From: an uncultured Lachnospiraceae bacterium
Lineage (GTDB): Bacteria; Bacillota; Clostridia; Lachnospirales; Lachnospiraceae
Assembly: GCA_902781215.1 (NCBI GenBank)
Contig: CACZIO010000015.1
Coordinates: forward strand, 1-54,532
DNA length: 54,532 nt
Direction: 5' to 3'
This document shows, one piece after another, positions 17,218 to 25,606 of the stretch. The notes under the pieces were generated by a model that had not been told where the DNA came from, ran no database searches, and saw only the letters and a list, made by a program, of their open reading frames with translations. Each line of letters opens with the position of its first letter. The stretch's first letter is position 1. The translations under genes were made by a program, and so were the position numbers.

Positions 17218-18168
17218 TCACGGAAACAGCAGGACCCGCAGCCCCCACAGCAGCGCCAGATGCGCCGGATAAAACGCGTAGAAAAAGTATTTCTGCTGTC
17301 TGCCGCGTTTCCCATTGTAGCATGCCAGCAGCAAAAAAGCAGGCGCGGCATAAATCTCAAATTGATTATACCACCCCAGCCACAGCCAGGAAAAGAACAA
17401 TGCACAGATTCTGTAGTCACGCAGCAGGTAGAGCAGTATGATCAGTACGATCCCGCCGTAGCTGTAATCAGTGCGGACCAGGATGCCGAGCCGGCAGAAG
17501 CCGTATACAGTACCTGCGGCCGCCAGGAGGAAGATTCCCCGCCGCAGAAGGCTCTCCGCGGCTTTCCCGCCCGGCAGTTCACAGAAAACCCGGGCCAGGA
17601 CACTTTTCTCCTCTTTCCCGGCAGGCCCCGCAGCCTCCCGGATGTTCGGATTCTTTTCAACTCCCGCCGGCGCGCCATGGCCGTCGGTATATCCGGGCTC
17701 CGCATGCACTCCGTTCCCCGGGGGATCCTCCAGGAATACAGTCCCCAGGGCGTCGATACACCAGATCGCCAGCAGCCCCAGCAGCAGTGTGCACATCACG
17801 TTGGCATGCAGCTGATCCGACCGGGGGAAAATACACTGCCGGAAGGGCTCCTGGGAAAGCAGGGCAAAGACAGCCAGTCTGATCAGGTAGCGCACCCTGC
17901 TGCGCGTATAGAAGAAGCCCTCTACCAGAAAAAAACAGAAGACCGGGAAAGCCTGTCTCCCCATAGCCCGCAGGATCCTGTCCAGCAGGGCACCGCCGGC
18001 CAGTACATCCATCAGATATCGGCCGTCCGCCGTCTGTGTCCGCTCCAGGAAAACACATGCGGCGTGATCGATCAGCATGGTGACCACCGCAACATATTTC
18101 AGCTTCGCCGCATCCATAGGCGGCAGGCTGACTCTCGTTTTCTCGATCGATTCCAGAAACTGTCCCAT
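17218..18168 (-). CDS. TraX-family membrane protein
   Basis: 316 residues with multiple membrane helices. It starts at ATG 18168, with AAGGAAAC upstream. The TraX signature is clear: KYVAVVTMLIDHAACVF, then MGRQAFPVFCFFLVEGFFYTRS and a late WYNQFEIYAAPAFLLL. TraX of the F plasmid acetylates pilin, and chromosomal Clostridia homologues are probably acyltransferases of unknown substrate. A hydrophilic insert of about 45 residues (EDPPGNG to EEKSV) separates the two halves. It is transcribed alone, downstream of the tRNA-Gly pair and its terminator. Confidence 0.88.
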   Translation of the reverse strand: MGQFLESIEKTRVSLPPMDAAKLKYVAVVTMLIDHAACVFLERTQTADGRYLMDVLAGGALLDRILRAMGRQAFPVFCFFLVEGFFYTRSRVRYLIRLAVFALLSQEPFRQCIFPRSDQLHANVMCTLLLGLLAIWCIDALGTVFLEDPPGNGVHAEPGYTDGHGAPAGVEKNPNIREAAGPAGKEEKSVLARVFCELPGGKAAESLLRRGIFLLAAAGTVYGFCRLGILVRTDYSYGGIVLIILLYLLRDYRICALFFSWLWLGWYNQFEIYAAPAFLLLACYNGKRGRQQKYFFYAFYPAHLALLWGLRVLLFP

Positions 18169-18263
18169 TTGTTTCCTTTCCGGCGGCACCCGGCCGGTTG
18201 CACCGGTGTCATTTTAACAGGTATTGCTCTTCACAAAACAGAATATCTGCGCGCTGTTCTGCA

Positions 18264-18298
18264 GAAAAAAATCCCGGAAGCCATCGCTGGTTTCCGGG
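18264..18298 (-). terminator. Terminator of the tRNA-Gly pair
   Basis: Minus strand: CCCGGAAACC stem pairing with GGCTTCCGGG (18273-18298), followed by ATTTTTTT. It sits 9 bp beyond the 3' end of the second tRNA. Confidence 0.85.
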
Positions 18299-18306
18299 TT
18301 TGAAAG

Positions 18307-18379
18307 AGCGATAGACGAGGCTCGAACTCGCGACCTCCACCTTGGCAAGGTGGCGTACTACCAACTGTACTACTATCGC
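18307..18379 (-). tRNA. tRNA-Gly (GCC), copy 2
   Basis: 73 nt. The acceptor stem is GCGATAG/CTATCGC with discriminator U. The anticodon stem-loop CCACC-TTGCCAA-GGTGG gives anticodon GCC. The T-arm contains GTTCGAG. CCA is not encoded. It is identical to the copy at 18419-18491. Confidence 0.95.
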
Positions 18380-18418
18380 ATATGAACTTGGACGGCAGCT
18401 CCCGAAGGATCTCACCAG

Positions 18419-18491
18419 AGCGATAGACGAGGCTCGAACTCGCGACCTCCACCTTGGCAAGGTGGCGTACTACCAACTGTACTACTATCGC
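18419..18491 (-). tRNA. tRNA-Gly (GCC), copy 1
   Basis: Identical in sequence to 18307-18379, 39 bp upstream of it, and first to be transcribed from the promoter at 18535-18563. The anticodon is GCC and CCA is not encoded. Confidence 0.95.
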
Positions 18492-18534
18492 ATTTCTTTT
18501 TTGTTTTCCTTTGCTTCCGCAACGGACAATAGAT

Positions 18535-18563
18535 AATATACCGCACTTCCAAAGCGATGTCAA
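18535..18563 (-). promoter_or_regulatory. Promoter of the tRNA-Gly pair
   Basis: Minus strand: TTGACA (18563-18558), 17-nt spacer, TATATT (18540-18535), about 45 nt upstream of the first tRNA. Confidence 0.85.
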
Positions 18564-18659
18564 CCGCTTTTTTCGAAAAACAGTTTTCGGTTTTTTTGCG
18601 GGAGGAAGGCCGTTTTGTCAGTCTTTTGTCAGCTTCCTGTCAGTCCGTAGAACGGAGCG

Positions 18660-18710
18660 AAACCGGAACCCTCTGCGGAACGCTCTTCCGACAAGTGCGG
18701 GTTCCGGTTT
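18660..18710. repeat. 12-bp perfect inverted repeat downstream of prsW
   Basis: AAACCGGAACCC (18660-18671) and GGGTTCCGGTTT (18699-18710) form a long hairpin. No T-tract follows in either direction, so it may protect mRNA ends rather than terminate transcription. Confidence 0.6.
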
Positions 18711-18760
18711 ACGAAATATCTGCCTGCGGCAGGTGTCCGAAAAACAGCTGTCAGCCGGCC

Positions 18761-19480
18761 TCAGTACATGCGCACATCATTTTTCGAATAGCGCCTGAGT
18801 GAGCGTATGGCGGCGATATCCAGCAGGACAATGTAGACAAAGAAGAGACAGACGAGGATCTCATTCTCGGAGGTCGCGATAAAATCATAGGCGCCATGGA
18901 TGATCACAGGGATCAGAATGCTGCGCCGCAGCATGCGGCCGCGGACGGCATAGTCATGATAAATATCCGCCACCTTGGCGATCCCGTAATAATGTCCCAT
19001 GAAAATACCGGTGATGCAGTGCAGGGGGATGGCGGTCCAGGCCCGCACCCCGGCCGTGACAAGGCCGCTGTCCAGGACATAGAGTACATTCTCCAGGGCA
19101 GCAAAGCCCAGTGAAGCCGTCACGCCGTAGACCACGCCGTCAAAGACGTAGTCAAACTCGGGATTTTTCCAGGTCGGGATCCGCATAGCCCAGTATTTGA
19201 CCAGTTCCTCCGCGCCTCCTACGACGATAAAATAAAAGAGGAGGTTGAAGACGGTGACTGTTCCGCCAAAAGAGGACGCATCCGCCCCGGGGTTGATAAA
19301 AGCCGCGAGGACGTTCTGGCCGATCCCCTCCAGGATGCCGGCAGGCAGGGTGGAAAGCATGCCGCACAGAAAGATCGTGACCAGAAGGCCCACCGGTTCT
19401 TTTTCGATACTGTCGCTTTTGTAAACTCTCCACAGCAGGTACAGGGGCGGCAGAAGACTGGCAGCCAGTATGATCGTCAT
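18761..19480 (-). CDS. PrsW-family intramembrane metalloprotease
   Basis: 239 residues with seven to eight hydrophobic segments. Family motifs are all present: GGAEELVKYW (about residue 88, with the catalytic Glu pair), FDGVVYGVTASLGFAALEN (about 113), HCITGIFMGHYYG and IIHGAYDF, which supply the metal-binding His. In Bacillus subtilis PrsW cleaves the anti-sigma factor RsiW at site 1. No sigma/anti-sigma pair is in the window, so its substrate is unknown. The start at 19480 has AAGGAAGGAACAAAG upstream. Confidence 0.93.
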   Translation of the reverse strand: MTIILAASLLPPLYLLWRVYKSDSIEKEPVGLLVTIFLCGMLSTLPAGILEGIGQNVLAAFINPGADASSFGGTVTVFNLLFYFIVVGGAEELVKYWAMRIPTWKNPEFDYVFDGVVYGVTASLGFAALENVLYVLDSGLVTAGVRAWTAIPLHCITGIFMGHYYGIAKVADIYHDYAVRGRMLRRSILIPVIIHGAYDFIATSENEILVCLFFVYIVLLDIAAIRSLRRYSKNDVRMY

Positions 19481-19668
19481 CTTTGTTCCTTCCTTTCCTG
19501 TTTGTCATCCACTTTACCGGAGACAAACTGTATCGTTATCTTTCGTTCCTTCCGGCTGTGCCGGCTGTCGCCAGTACCATCAGCGCCATCCGGCCGGCTT
19601 CCTGTAATTCTGATACCCGCAGCAGCTGACCCCCGCAGGGGCGTCCCCATTCCTTTTAGTCAAATTGC

Positions 19669-20172
19669 TCAAAAAAAGGGGCTCCGGGGCAGGTATTTGA
19701 ATTTCACGTCCAGTTTTCCGTCCTCATCGACCGTCATCACGGCGTAGCTCTTGCGCCAGCCCTGCTGACGGGGCTTGGCGATGCTGCCGGGATTGATCAC
19801 CAGCACGCCCTCCTCCGTCCCGTAGTCGGGGACATGGATGTGCCCGTAGACGGCGATGTCCGCCCCCTTCTTCCGGGCCCTCTCGACCAGCCTGTATGTC
19901 CCGCTGTGGACACCCAGCCGGTGGCCGTGCGTGAGATAGACACGATGATGGTCTCCGATTGGAAAACACAGCTCATCCTCCAGCTGGTCCGACCAGTCCA
20001 TATTGCCTGCGACAACACGCAGCTCATAATCCCGGCCGGGTCCGAGGACCTGCTCCAGGTCTCCCTCCACATCGCCGGCATGGATCAGCATGTCGATCGG
20101 GGCCTCCTGGCCGATCGCCCGGCGGACCAGGTCGTGGTGGCCGTGCGAATCACTCATGATCAGAATCTTCAT
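19669..20172 (-). CDS. YfcE/MJ0936-family metallophosphoesterase
   Basis: 167 residues. The binuclear metal motifs are MSDSHGHHD at the N-terminus, IHAGDVEGD, AGNMDW (in place of the usual GNCD), LTHGHRLGV and YGHIHVPDY. The family hydrolyses phosphodiesters in vitro, with natural substrates mostly unknown. In many genomes it neighbours the inosine triphosphatase RdgB, but not here. The start at 20172 has AAGGATCG upstream. The 188 bp to prsW hold no gene that I can see. Confidence 0.92.
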   Translation of the reverse strand: MKILIMSDSHGHHDLVRRAIGQEAPIDMLIHAGDVEGDLEQVLGPGRDYELRVVAGNMDWSDQLEDELCFPIGDHHRVYLTHGHRLGVHSGTYRLVERARKKGADIAVYGHIHVPDYGTEEGVLVINPGSIAKPRQQGWRKSYAVMTVDEDGKLDVKFKYLPRSPFF

Positions 20173-20289
20173 CGATCCTTATATCCTCTGCTTTCTGTGT
20201 CTTTTACGCGTTGTAATTTCCTGTATCCCGTTATAAAATGCACTGAAGACGCCCGCACAAATAAGGGCTGTTTTGCTCATTTGCTGAAA

Positions 20290-20524
20290 ACTTCGCAAGC
20301 TCGGCATTTGATGAACTGCTATGCAGTTCATTTCCGCTATGACTCGCTGTTTTTGGCTCATCTGATGAAAACCCCGCATTGCTTCGCGCCAAGGGCGCTC
20401 ACGCAATGCTTCACACATTCGGATTCCGCTCGTTTTGCGCGTTAAACCTGCGCAAAACGGCTCCTTCCTCATGTGTGACGCTCGTCAAATGTCCGCAAAT
20501 GCTCGAGCAAGCTCGGCATTTGCG
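20290..20524. repeat. Dense array of inverted repeats upstream of the recombinase gene
   Basis: At least five perfect stems occur in 235 bp. They are ATGAACTGC-tat-GCAGTTCAT (20311-20331); GCATTGC/GCAATGC enclosing GCGCC/GGCGC (20376-20409); TCACACAT/ATGTGTGA (20411-20478) enclosing CGTTTTGCGC/GCGCAAAACG (20431-20459); TGACG-ct-CGTCA (20476-20487); and CGCAAATGC/GCATTTGCG enclosing CGAGC/GCTCG (20494-20524). GCAAGCTCGGCATTTG also occurs twice (about 20295 and 20507). No gene is supported in 20173-20568. Confidence 0.75.
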
Positions 20525-20529
20525 TCCGC

Positions 20530-20558
20530 TTGACTCGCTGTTTTCATCATATTATAAA
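20530..20558 (+). promoter_or_regulatory. Promoter of the tyrosine recombinase gene
   Basis: TTGACT (20530-20535), 17-nt spacer, TATAAA (20553-20558). The start codon is at 20569, only 10 nt beyond the -10 box. Transcripts from here would be nearly leaderless, and another promoter upstream of the stem-loop array is possible. Confidence 0.5.
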
Positions 20559-20568
20559 GGTAGGAAAC

Positions 20569-21663
20569 ATGGCTGTCAAAAAACATGAGGAAATTCGGAC
20601 AGAGAAATACGCCCGCGCACAGGATATCCGCAGCACGCAGAAAATGCGGGAGATCCTGGACGGGCTGCCGCGCTTCTGCCGCCAGTATTTCAGGGGGATC
20701 GAGGGGACGACCGGGGCGCGGACGCGTCTGGCCTACGCCTACGATTTGCGGGTCTTTTTTGAGTTTCTCAGAAATGAAAACAGCACGCTGCGGGATACGC
20801 CGCTTCGCGACTTTCCCTTCTCTGTCCTGGAGCAGATCGGCAAGGAGGACATCGAGGAATTCCTCGAATACCTCAGCTGCTACGAAAAGGACGGGCAGGT
20901 CTTCACCAATGACGCGCGCGGCAAGGCGCGCAAGCTCTCCGCGGTCCGGAGCCTCTTCAAATACTTCTACACATCGGAGATGCTGGACAAGGATGTGACC
21001 GCCCTGGTTCCCCTGCCCAAACTCCACGAAAAGCCCATCATCCGGATGGACTCCGAGGAGGTCGCCCGCATGCTGGACAAGGCAGAGACAGGGGCGGACC
21101 TGACACGGAACCAGCTCCGCTTCCACGACAAGACAAAGGTCCGGGATGTGGCCCTGCTCACCCTCCTTCTGGGGACGGGCATCCGCGTCTCCGAATGTGT
21201 CGGCCTGGATCTGGATGACATCGATTTCAAGGACAAGGGCCTGCGCGTCCACCGCAAGGGCGGTTACGAGTCCATCGTCTACTTTGGAGACGAGGTCGAG
21301 GAGGCTCTCCGGGAATACCTGGAGGAGCGCGCCCGGATCCTGCCCAGGGAGGGCCACGAGCGGGCGCTCTTCCTCTCCCTTCAGAACCGCCGCATCACGG
21401 TGCGCGCCGTCGAAAACCTGGTCAAAAAATATGCCGGCCTTGCGACCGCGCTCAAAAAGATCACGCCGCACAAGCTCCGCAGCACCTACGGCACCAGCCT
21501 CTACCGGGCGACCGGCGACATCTACCTGGTCGCCGATGTCCTGGGGCACAAGGACGTCAATACCACCCGCAAGCACTATGCAGCGGTCGAGGAGGACCGC
21601 CGCAGGAGTGCGCGCAACATCGTACAGCTCCGCGGCCCCGCTGAGGAGGACACACCCACATAA
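20569..21663 (+). CDS. Tyrosine recombinase (XerC/XerD-like)
   Basis: 364 residues. An N-terminal SAM-like core-binding domain (about 40-155) is followed by the catalytic domain. Catalytic residues are visible: Arg in LGTGIRVSECVGLDLDD, Lys in the RVHRKGGYE hairpin, HKLR (the HxxR motif), GHKDVNTT and the nucleophile Tyr in KHYAAVEED. The family cuts and rejoins DNA through a 3'-phosphotyrosine. ATG 20569 was chosen for AGGAAAC upstream; an in-frame ATG at 20530 overlaps the promoter. No excisionase or att-site duplication is visible, so it looks like a housekeeping Xer-type enzyme rather than an element integrase. murT follows 81 bp later. Confidence 0.93.
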   Translation: MAVKKHEEIRTEKYARAQDIRSTQKMREILDGLPRFCRQYFRGIEGTTGARTRLAYAYDLRVFFEFLRNENSTLRDTPLRDFPFSVLEQIGKEDIEEFLEYLSCYEKDGQVFTNDARGKARKLSAVRSLFKYFYTSEMLDKDVTALVPLPKLHEKPIIRMDSEEVARMLDKAETGADLTRNQLRFHDKTKVRDVALLTLLLGTGIRVSECVGLDLDDIDFKDKGLRVHRKGGYESIVYFGDEVEEALREYLEERARILPREGHERALFLSLQNRRITVRAVENLVKKYAGLATALKKITPHKLRSTYGTSLYRATGDIYLVADVLGHKDVNTTRKHYAAVEEDRRRSARNIVQLRGPAEEDTPT

Positions 21664-21744
21664 ATCCAAATTAATCCACATGAATCCACAGAACTGTATG
21701 TGTAAACCATATATGTTTGTGAACAGGAGGTCACAGCCAGCAAT

Positions 21745-23271
21745 ATGAAAAAGAAGAACTCCGTCATGACCATACCCGCCGTTGCCGCCGGGAAGCTCAC
21801 CCGGCTCATCCTGCGCAAAACAGGGCGCGGCGGCACCGCCATCCCCGGGATCGTGGGGCTCAGGCTCTCCCCGGGCGTCCTCACCGCCGTCTCGCGGGGC
21901 ATGAAGATCATCGTTGTCACCGGGACCAACGGCAAGACCACGACCTGCAACATGATCGAGCATGCGCTCAGCTCCGCCGGCCACGACTGCCTGCGGGACA
22001 AGTCCGGCGCCAACCTCCTGCACGGCATCGCCTCCGACCTCATCTGCAGCACGGACTGGCGGGGCCGCCCCCTGCACGACTACGCCGTTATCGAGTGCGA
22101 CGAGGCCGCCCTTAAACAGGTCGTCCCCTTCCTGCGCCCGAAGGCCATTGTTGTCACCAACCTCTTCAGCGATCAGGTCGACCGCTACGGCGGTGTCCAG
22201 AACACGCTGAAGGAGATCCGAACCGGTGTCGAGCGAAGCCCCGGATCCGTTCTGGTCCTCAATGCCGACGAACCCCTCTCCGCCTCCCTGGCGATCGGGG
22301 TCCCCAACAAGGTGGTCTGGTACGGCATGGACGCCGCGGTCGGGGAACAGGGCAATGTCGATCTCTCCGATGCCGGCAGCTGCCCCAAGTGCGGCGGCGC
22401 CTATGAATATGACTATCACATCTACGCCCACCTGGGCGGCTACCGCTGCCCCGAGTGCGGCTACCGCCATCCCGATCCGGATGTGTCGGTCCTCTCGATC
22501 GATGAGATGACTCCCGCCGGCAGCCGCGTCCGGATGCAGTTCCGGCCGCTCGGCAGCAGGAAGGCTGCGGCGGACCAGGATCCGATATCCCCTTCCGGAG
22601 CGGACGCCGGCTCCACTGCACAGCAGGCTGCGGCCGGTCTCACCGCCGCAGACGATGGATCCGCGGCCTCACAAAAAGGCCAGCCGGCGGCAGCCCGCAC
22701 GCAGGAGGTCATGATTGCCCTGCCGGCTGTCTACAATGTCTACAATGCCGCTGCCACGGTGGCCGCCATCCGGGCCCTGCGCCTGCCCGCCCGGGAGGCT
22801 GTCGAAGGCCTGGCGACCGTCAGGTCCGCCTTCGGCCGGATGGAGACCTTCGACCTGCACGGCATCCGCCTGCAGATGATCCTGGTCAAAAACCCCGCCG
22901 GCTGCAATCAGGCCTTCTCCTATGTGACCGGCTTTGACGAGGATTTCTCCGCCGTCCTCTGCCTCAATGACCGGACCGGCGACGGACATGACATCTCCTG
23001 GATCGAGAACACGGACTATGAGAAGCTGGTCTCGGACCCGCACCTGCGGCATCTGTATGTGGGCGGTGACCGGGCACAGGACCTCTACGCCCGCCTGCAG
23101 CGGGCCGGCGCGGCAGAGGACCGCACGGAGCTTGTCACCGATTACAGTCTCCTGGTGCAGAAGCTGAAGGAAGAGACCTGCCCCGTCTTCCTCCTGCCCA
23201 ATTACACAGCCATGATGGAACTGCGCGACGCGCTCAGCCCCGAGACCGGCGCAAAGGACTTCTGGGAATAA
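21745..23271 (+). CDS. murT: Lipid II isoglutaminyl synthase, MurT subunit
   Basis: 508 residues. It has the Mur-ligase ATP motif VVTGTNGKTTTCNM (about residues 58-71), the MurT-specific four-Cys zinc ribbon CPKCGG and CPECGY (about 214-238), and a C-terminal DUF1727 domain that includes FGRMETFDLHG, KNPAGCNQAF and LCLNDRTGDGHDISWI. MurT with the glutaminase GatD amidates D-Glu of lipid II. No gatD follows: the next gene is on the opposite strand beyond a strong terminator. A linker of about 50 residues, rich in Ala, Asp and Ser (LGSRKAAADQD to AARTQ), is inserted after the zinc-ribbon region. GGAGGTCACAGCCAGCAAT precedes the start, with long spacing. Confidence 0.93.
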   Translation: MKKKNSVMTIPAVAAGKLTRLILRKTGRGGTAIPGIVGLRLSPGVLTAVSRGMKIIVVTGTNGKTTTCNMIEHALSSAGHDCLRDKSGANLLHGIASDLICSTDWRGRPLHDYAVIECDEAALKQVVPFLRPKAIVVTNLFSDQVDRYGGVQNTLKEIRTGVERSPGSVLVLNADEPLSASLAIGVPNKVVWYGMDAAVGEQGNVDLSDAGSCPKCGGAYEYDYHIYAHLGGYRCPECGYRHPDPDVSVLSIDEMTPAGSRVRMQFRPLGSRKAAADQDPISPSGADAGSTAQQAAAGLTAADDGSAASQKGQPAAARTQEVMIALPAVYNVYNAAATVAAIRALRLPAREAVEGLATVRSAFGRMETFDLHGIRLQMILVKNPAGCNQAFSYVTGFDEDFSAVLCLNDRTGDGHDISWIENTDYEKLVSDPHLRHLYVGGDRAQDLYARLQRAGAAEDRTELVTDYSLLVQKLKEETCPVFLLPNYTAMMELRDALSPETGAKDFWE

Positions 23272-23381
23272 GCGGGGTGCACGGAAGTTCCGGAAACAGG
23301 AAGCTGCACAGCGCAGGCAGACTGACAGAATCCGGAAAGAAAAACTGCCTGGAAACATATTGACAGGCAGCAGAAACATAC

Positions 23382-23416
23382 AAAAAAGCCCGGAGGATTT
23401 GACCGATCCTCCGGGC
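23382..23416. terminator. Bidirectional terminator between murT and the YARHG gene
   Basis: A perfect 11-bp stem, GCCCGGAGGAT (23388-23398) with ATCCTCCGGGC (23406-23416). On the minus strand it is followed by TTTTTT; on the plus strand by TCCGTTTT. Confidence 0.9.
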
Positions 23417-23505
23417 TCCGTTTTGATATGCCGTCAGTTTTCTTTTTTTCAAGCCCTGTTCGGTAAGCGCTGTAAAGAGCAAAGAGCGTTTACCGCCGCA
23501 CCTCC

Positions 23506-24579
23506 TCACTGCATGGCAGTGAACACCAGGGGCTCGGTCGCATAGGACGCGCGCAGCTCCATGGCCTTCTTCTCTTCAATGGGGGCGTATTCCTGGTCCG
23601 GGATCCAGGAGGTTCCCGTCGCGTCGGGGTCCGCGTCCTCCCAGATCATCTCCGCGTTTTTGACGATAAACCAGGGATTTGCCGCGTTCCGGCTCTCATC
23701 CATGATGAGCAGGTCCTTGTAGATCAGCTCACCGTCGACAAGCTTGTAATAGTCCAGCTCCCACTTTCCGTCGGAGAAGACCTTTTCCCGCAGGATGGTA
23801 TTGTCGCCGCAGAGATAATACATGCTGTTCTCTGAACTGGAGGCAACCTCCACGGGCAGGCCGTCTTCGATCGTGTAGATCTCGAAGACCGCTCCGCTTC
23901 CGTACAGCTGGCTGTCCGAGGGGCCGATCAGGAGCTCCGCCTTCCCGTCGCCGTCGAGGTCGCGGTAGAGATAGCCGGCATCCGCGGGCTGGTCCAGTTC
24001 GCCTGTCAGCGAATTGACGCCGGACAGCGTGAGTTCCTCATCCGACCAGTCCTCCCGGATGGAGTCCGCATACAGGCTTGTCAGCCCCGTGTACTCATCC
24101 GTCTCTGTAGACGGCGGCAGCTGCTGGAGCACAGTGACTTCCTGGGAGGATGCCTGCTTTTTCTGCTGGCGTTTATTCTCGTAGGCGACGATAAAATCAA
24201 CGTTTGCCTGCTCATACCGGTTGAAGAGGTCCGGGGAGAAGGCGTCCGGTTCGATCGTTCCGTGGTACCAGCCCTGACGCTCAAAATACTCGCGGATGGA
24301 TTTGGTGACGAACTTGCGTCCCTTGCGCGCATAGAATTCATTTCTGGCCAGCATCAGTTCATTGTCATCCATCCAGCTGATGTCCGCCTCGGTGATATAG
24401 TAGGTATCACTGTCCGGCAGCAGGTAGGTGCTGTTCATGGTCTGCGCTGTCAGCTCGCGGTCCGACCTGGCTCCCGCGATGCAGGCCGGCTGCGGTGCCG
24501 CTGCTGCGGGGAAAGCCATCAGACCCGCGAACATGAGTGCGGCGGCGGCCGCTGCAGTCTTTTTCCTTCTGTTCTTCAT
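23506..24579 (-). CDS. Secreted YARHG-domain protein
   Basis: 357 residues from ATG 24579, which has GGAGGAAGGAAA upstream. MKNRRKKTAAAAAALMFAGLM followed by AFPAAAA is a Sec signal peptide with an AxA cleavage site. Residues about 60-105 are the YARHG domain, containing LMLARNEFYARKGRKF and REYFERQGWY. The rest (about 150-357) includes YRDLDGDGKAELLIG, a calcium-binding-like or VCBS-like motif. YARHG proteins are extracellular and often cell-wall associated, with no known reaction. A terminator lies between it and murT. Single-gene unit. Confidence 0.85.
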   Translation of the reverse strand: MKNRRKKTAAAAAALMFAGLMAFPAAAAPQPACIAGARSDRELTAQTMNSTYLLPDSDTYYITEADISWMDDNELMLARNEFYARKGRKFVTKSIREYFERQGWYHGTIEPDAFSPDLFNRYEQANVDFIVAYENKRQQKKQASSQEVTVLQQLPPSTETDEYTGLTSLYADSIREDWSDEELTLSGVNSLTGELDQPADAGYLYRDLDGDGKAELLIGPSDSQLYGSGAVFEIYTIEDGLPVEVASSSENSMYYLCGDNTILREKVFSDGKWELDYYKLVDGELIYKDLLIMDESRNAANPWFIVKNAEMIWEDADPDATGTSWIPDQEYAPIEEKKAMELRASYATEPLVFTAMQ

Positions 24580-24754
24580 TTTCCTTCCTCCATGTATCTT
24601 CTGAAAAGACAGACCGGCGGCTAAGACCTGCCTGCGTGTCCTGCGCCGGATACGGCCTGCCCGCATGAACAGCGTCCTCCGCCTGTCTGTGTGAATGCCT
24701 TACACTCATAGAGTCGGAAGCCCCCGCGTACAGGTTACAGGTTTTGTAAAAAAA

Positions 24755-24855
24755 GAATGCTCCGCGTTCCGGACGCTGCCGGTGCTGCGGAGCATTTGGT
24801 CTGATCTTCCGCGTTCCGGACGCTGCCGGTGCTGCGGAGCAATGGGTCTGGTCTT
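24755..24855 (-). terminator. Terminator hairpin carried in two tandem 47-bp copies
   Basis: Copies at 24762-24808 and 24809-24855 share a 33-bp identical core (CCGCGTTCCGGACGCTGCCGG and on). Each forms a hairpin in which GCTCCGC or CCGC pairs with GCGGAGC. On the minus strand the distal copy ends in TTCTTTTTTT (24757-24748), so it can terminate the gene at 24891. The remainder of 24580-24890 shows no gene. Confidence 0.7.
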
Positions 24856-24890
24856 CCGTCACCTGGTGCCGGCACCGGCCGGAGATGGTT

Positions 24891-25319
24891 TCAGGCCCTT
24901 TCAAGATCACTGAGAAGGCTGGCCAGATACTGGATCTCCTTCTCCAGTGAATCCTTCTGACGGTTCAGGTCATCCAGCTGAGAGAGCTGTGTCTCCATCT
25001 CCTCATCCTGCAGATGCATGAAACCGCCGGCGACAACAAAGGGAAGCTTCTGTTTTTTGACGGATGTGCCGTAGCACACCGTGATCACAGCGCCCTGCTG
25101 TGCCTCAACTGTCCCGCTTCCGTACTGCGTGTGCTCCACAGCGGCGCCCGTCAGATCCGGCAGCGTAAACCCGCTGCGAAGTGCGTCGACTGCGGCCAGC
25201 CGGCTCTGCAATGCGCTTCGCTGCGCAGTGAGCTTTTCGGCCTTTTCCCTCTTTTCCTCTTCCTTCTGACGTTGTGTAGCTGTCTTCTTCCTGCTCTCTG
25301 TTCCTGCTCTTGCTGCCAT
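24891..25319 (-). CDS. Small coiled-coil protein with a Tudor-like middle, unknown function
   Basis: 142 residues, no signal peptide. A Lys/Glu/Arg-rich helix (residues 8-45) is followed by a beta segment, GAAVEHTQYGSGTVEAQQGAVITVCYG with KKQKLPF. Its pattern (G..V.H...G.G.V....G..I.V) resembles the small SH3/Tudor-like barrels at the C-terminus of PcrA-type helicases and in CarD. A second coiled coil closes the protein (about 108-142). GGGGTGAAAAA precedes the start. No partner gene is adjacent and I cannot name a family. Confidence 0.7.
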   Translation of the reverse strand: MAARAGTESRKKTATQRQKEEEKREKAEKLTAQRSALQSRLAAVDALRSGFTLPDLTGAAVEHTQYGSGTVEAQQGAVITVCYGTSVKKQKLPFVVAGGFMHLQDEEMETQLSQLDDLNRQKDSLEKEIQYLASLLSDLERA

Positions 25320-25435
25320 TTTTTCACCCCTTCTCGTCGATTGGAGCGCTGTAAGAAGATTCCCCGATGACAGATCCTGTTTTCCTGACTGCGCTCCCTC
25401 CGGCAGTTAATAATAAAATACTCATAGTCTATTTT

Positions 25436-25444
25436 ATTATACCA
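25436..25444 (-). promoter_or_regulatory. Extended -10 promoter for the coiled-coil gene
   Basis: Minus strand TGGTATAAT in an AT-rich region about 115 nt upstream of the 25319 start. The -35 box is weak. Confidence 0.4.
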
Positions 25445-25606
25445 CAAATTATCAGAAAATATCTACGAATTCGCGAAAATTTTGTGACGAAGGATAGAAA
25501 ACCGAAGGATAGAAAACAGGCTTCTTAACAGACCCGGATGGATAATCAGAGGACCGTTTGCCGCGGTGTTTTTGCCGGCAGCCCCGCATGAAACGGCGCG
25601 GGCTGA

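Noticed and set aside
18307-18491. tRNA pair as an integration site of a mobile element
   Set aside because: Both tRNAs are intact with their own promoter and terminator, and no integrase or direct repeat of the tRNA 3' end is adjacent. The nearest recombinase is 2 kb away and looks Xer-like.
19481-19668. Possible small gene between prsW and yfcE
   Set aside because: The frames are short, lack ribosome sites and read as low-complexity Arg/Pro/Ser.
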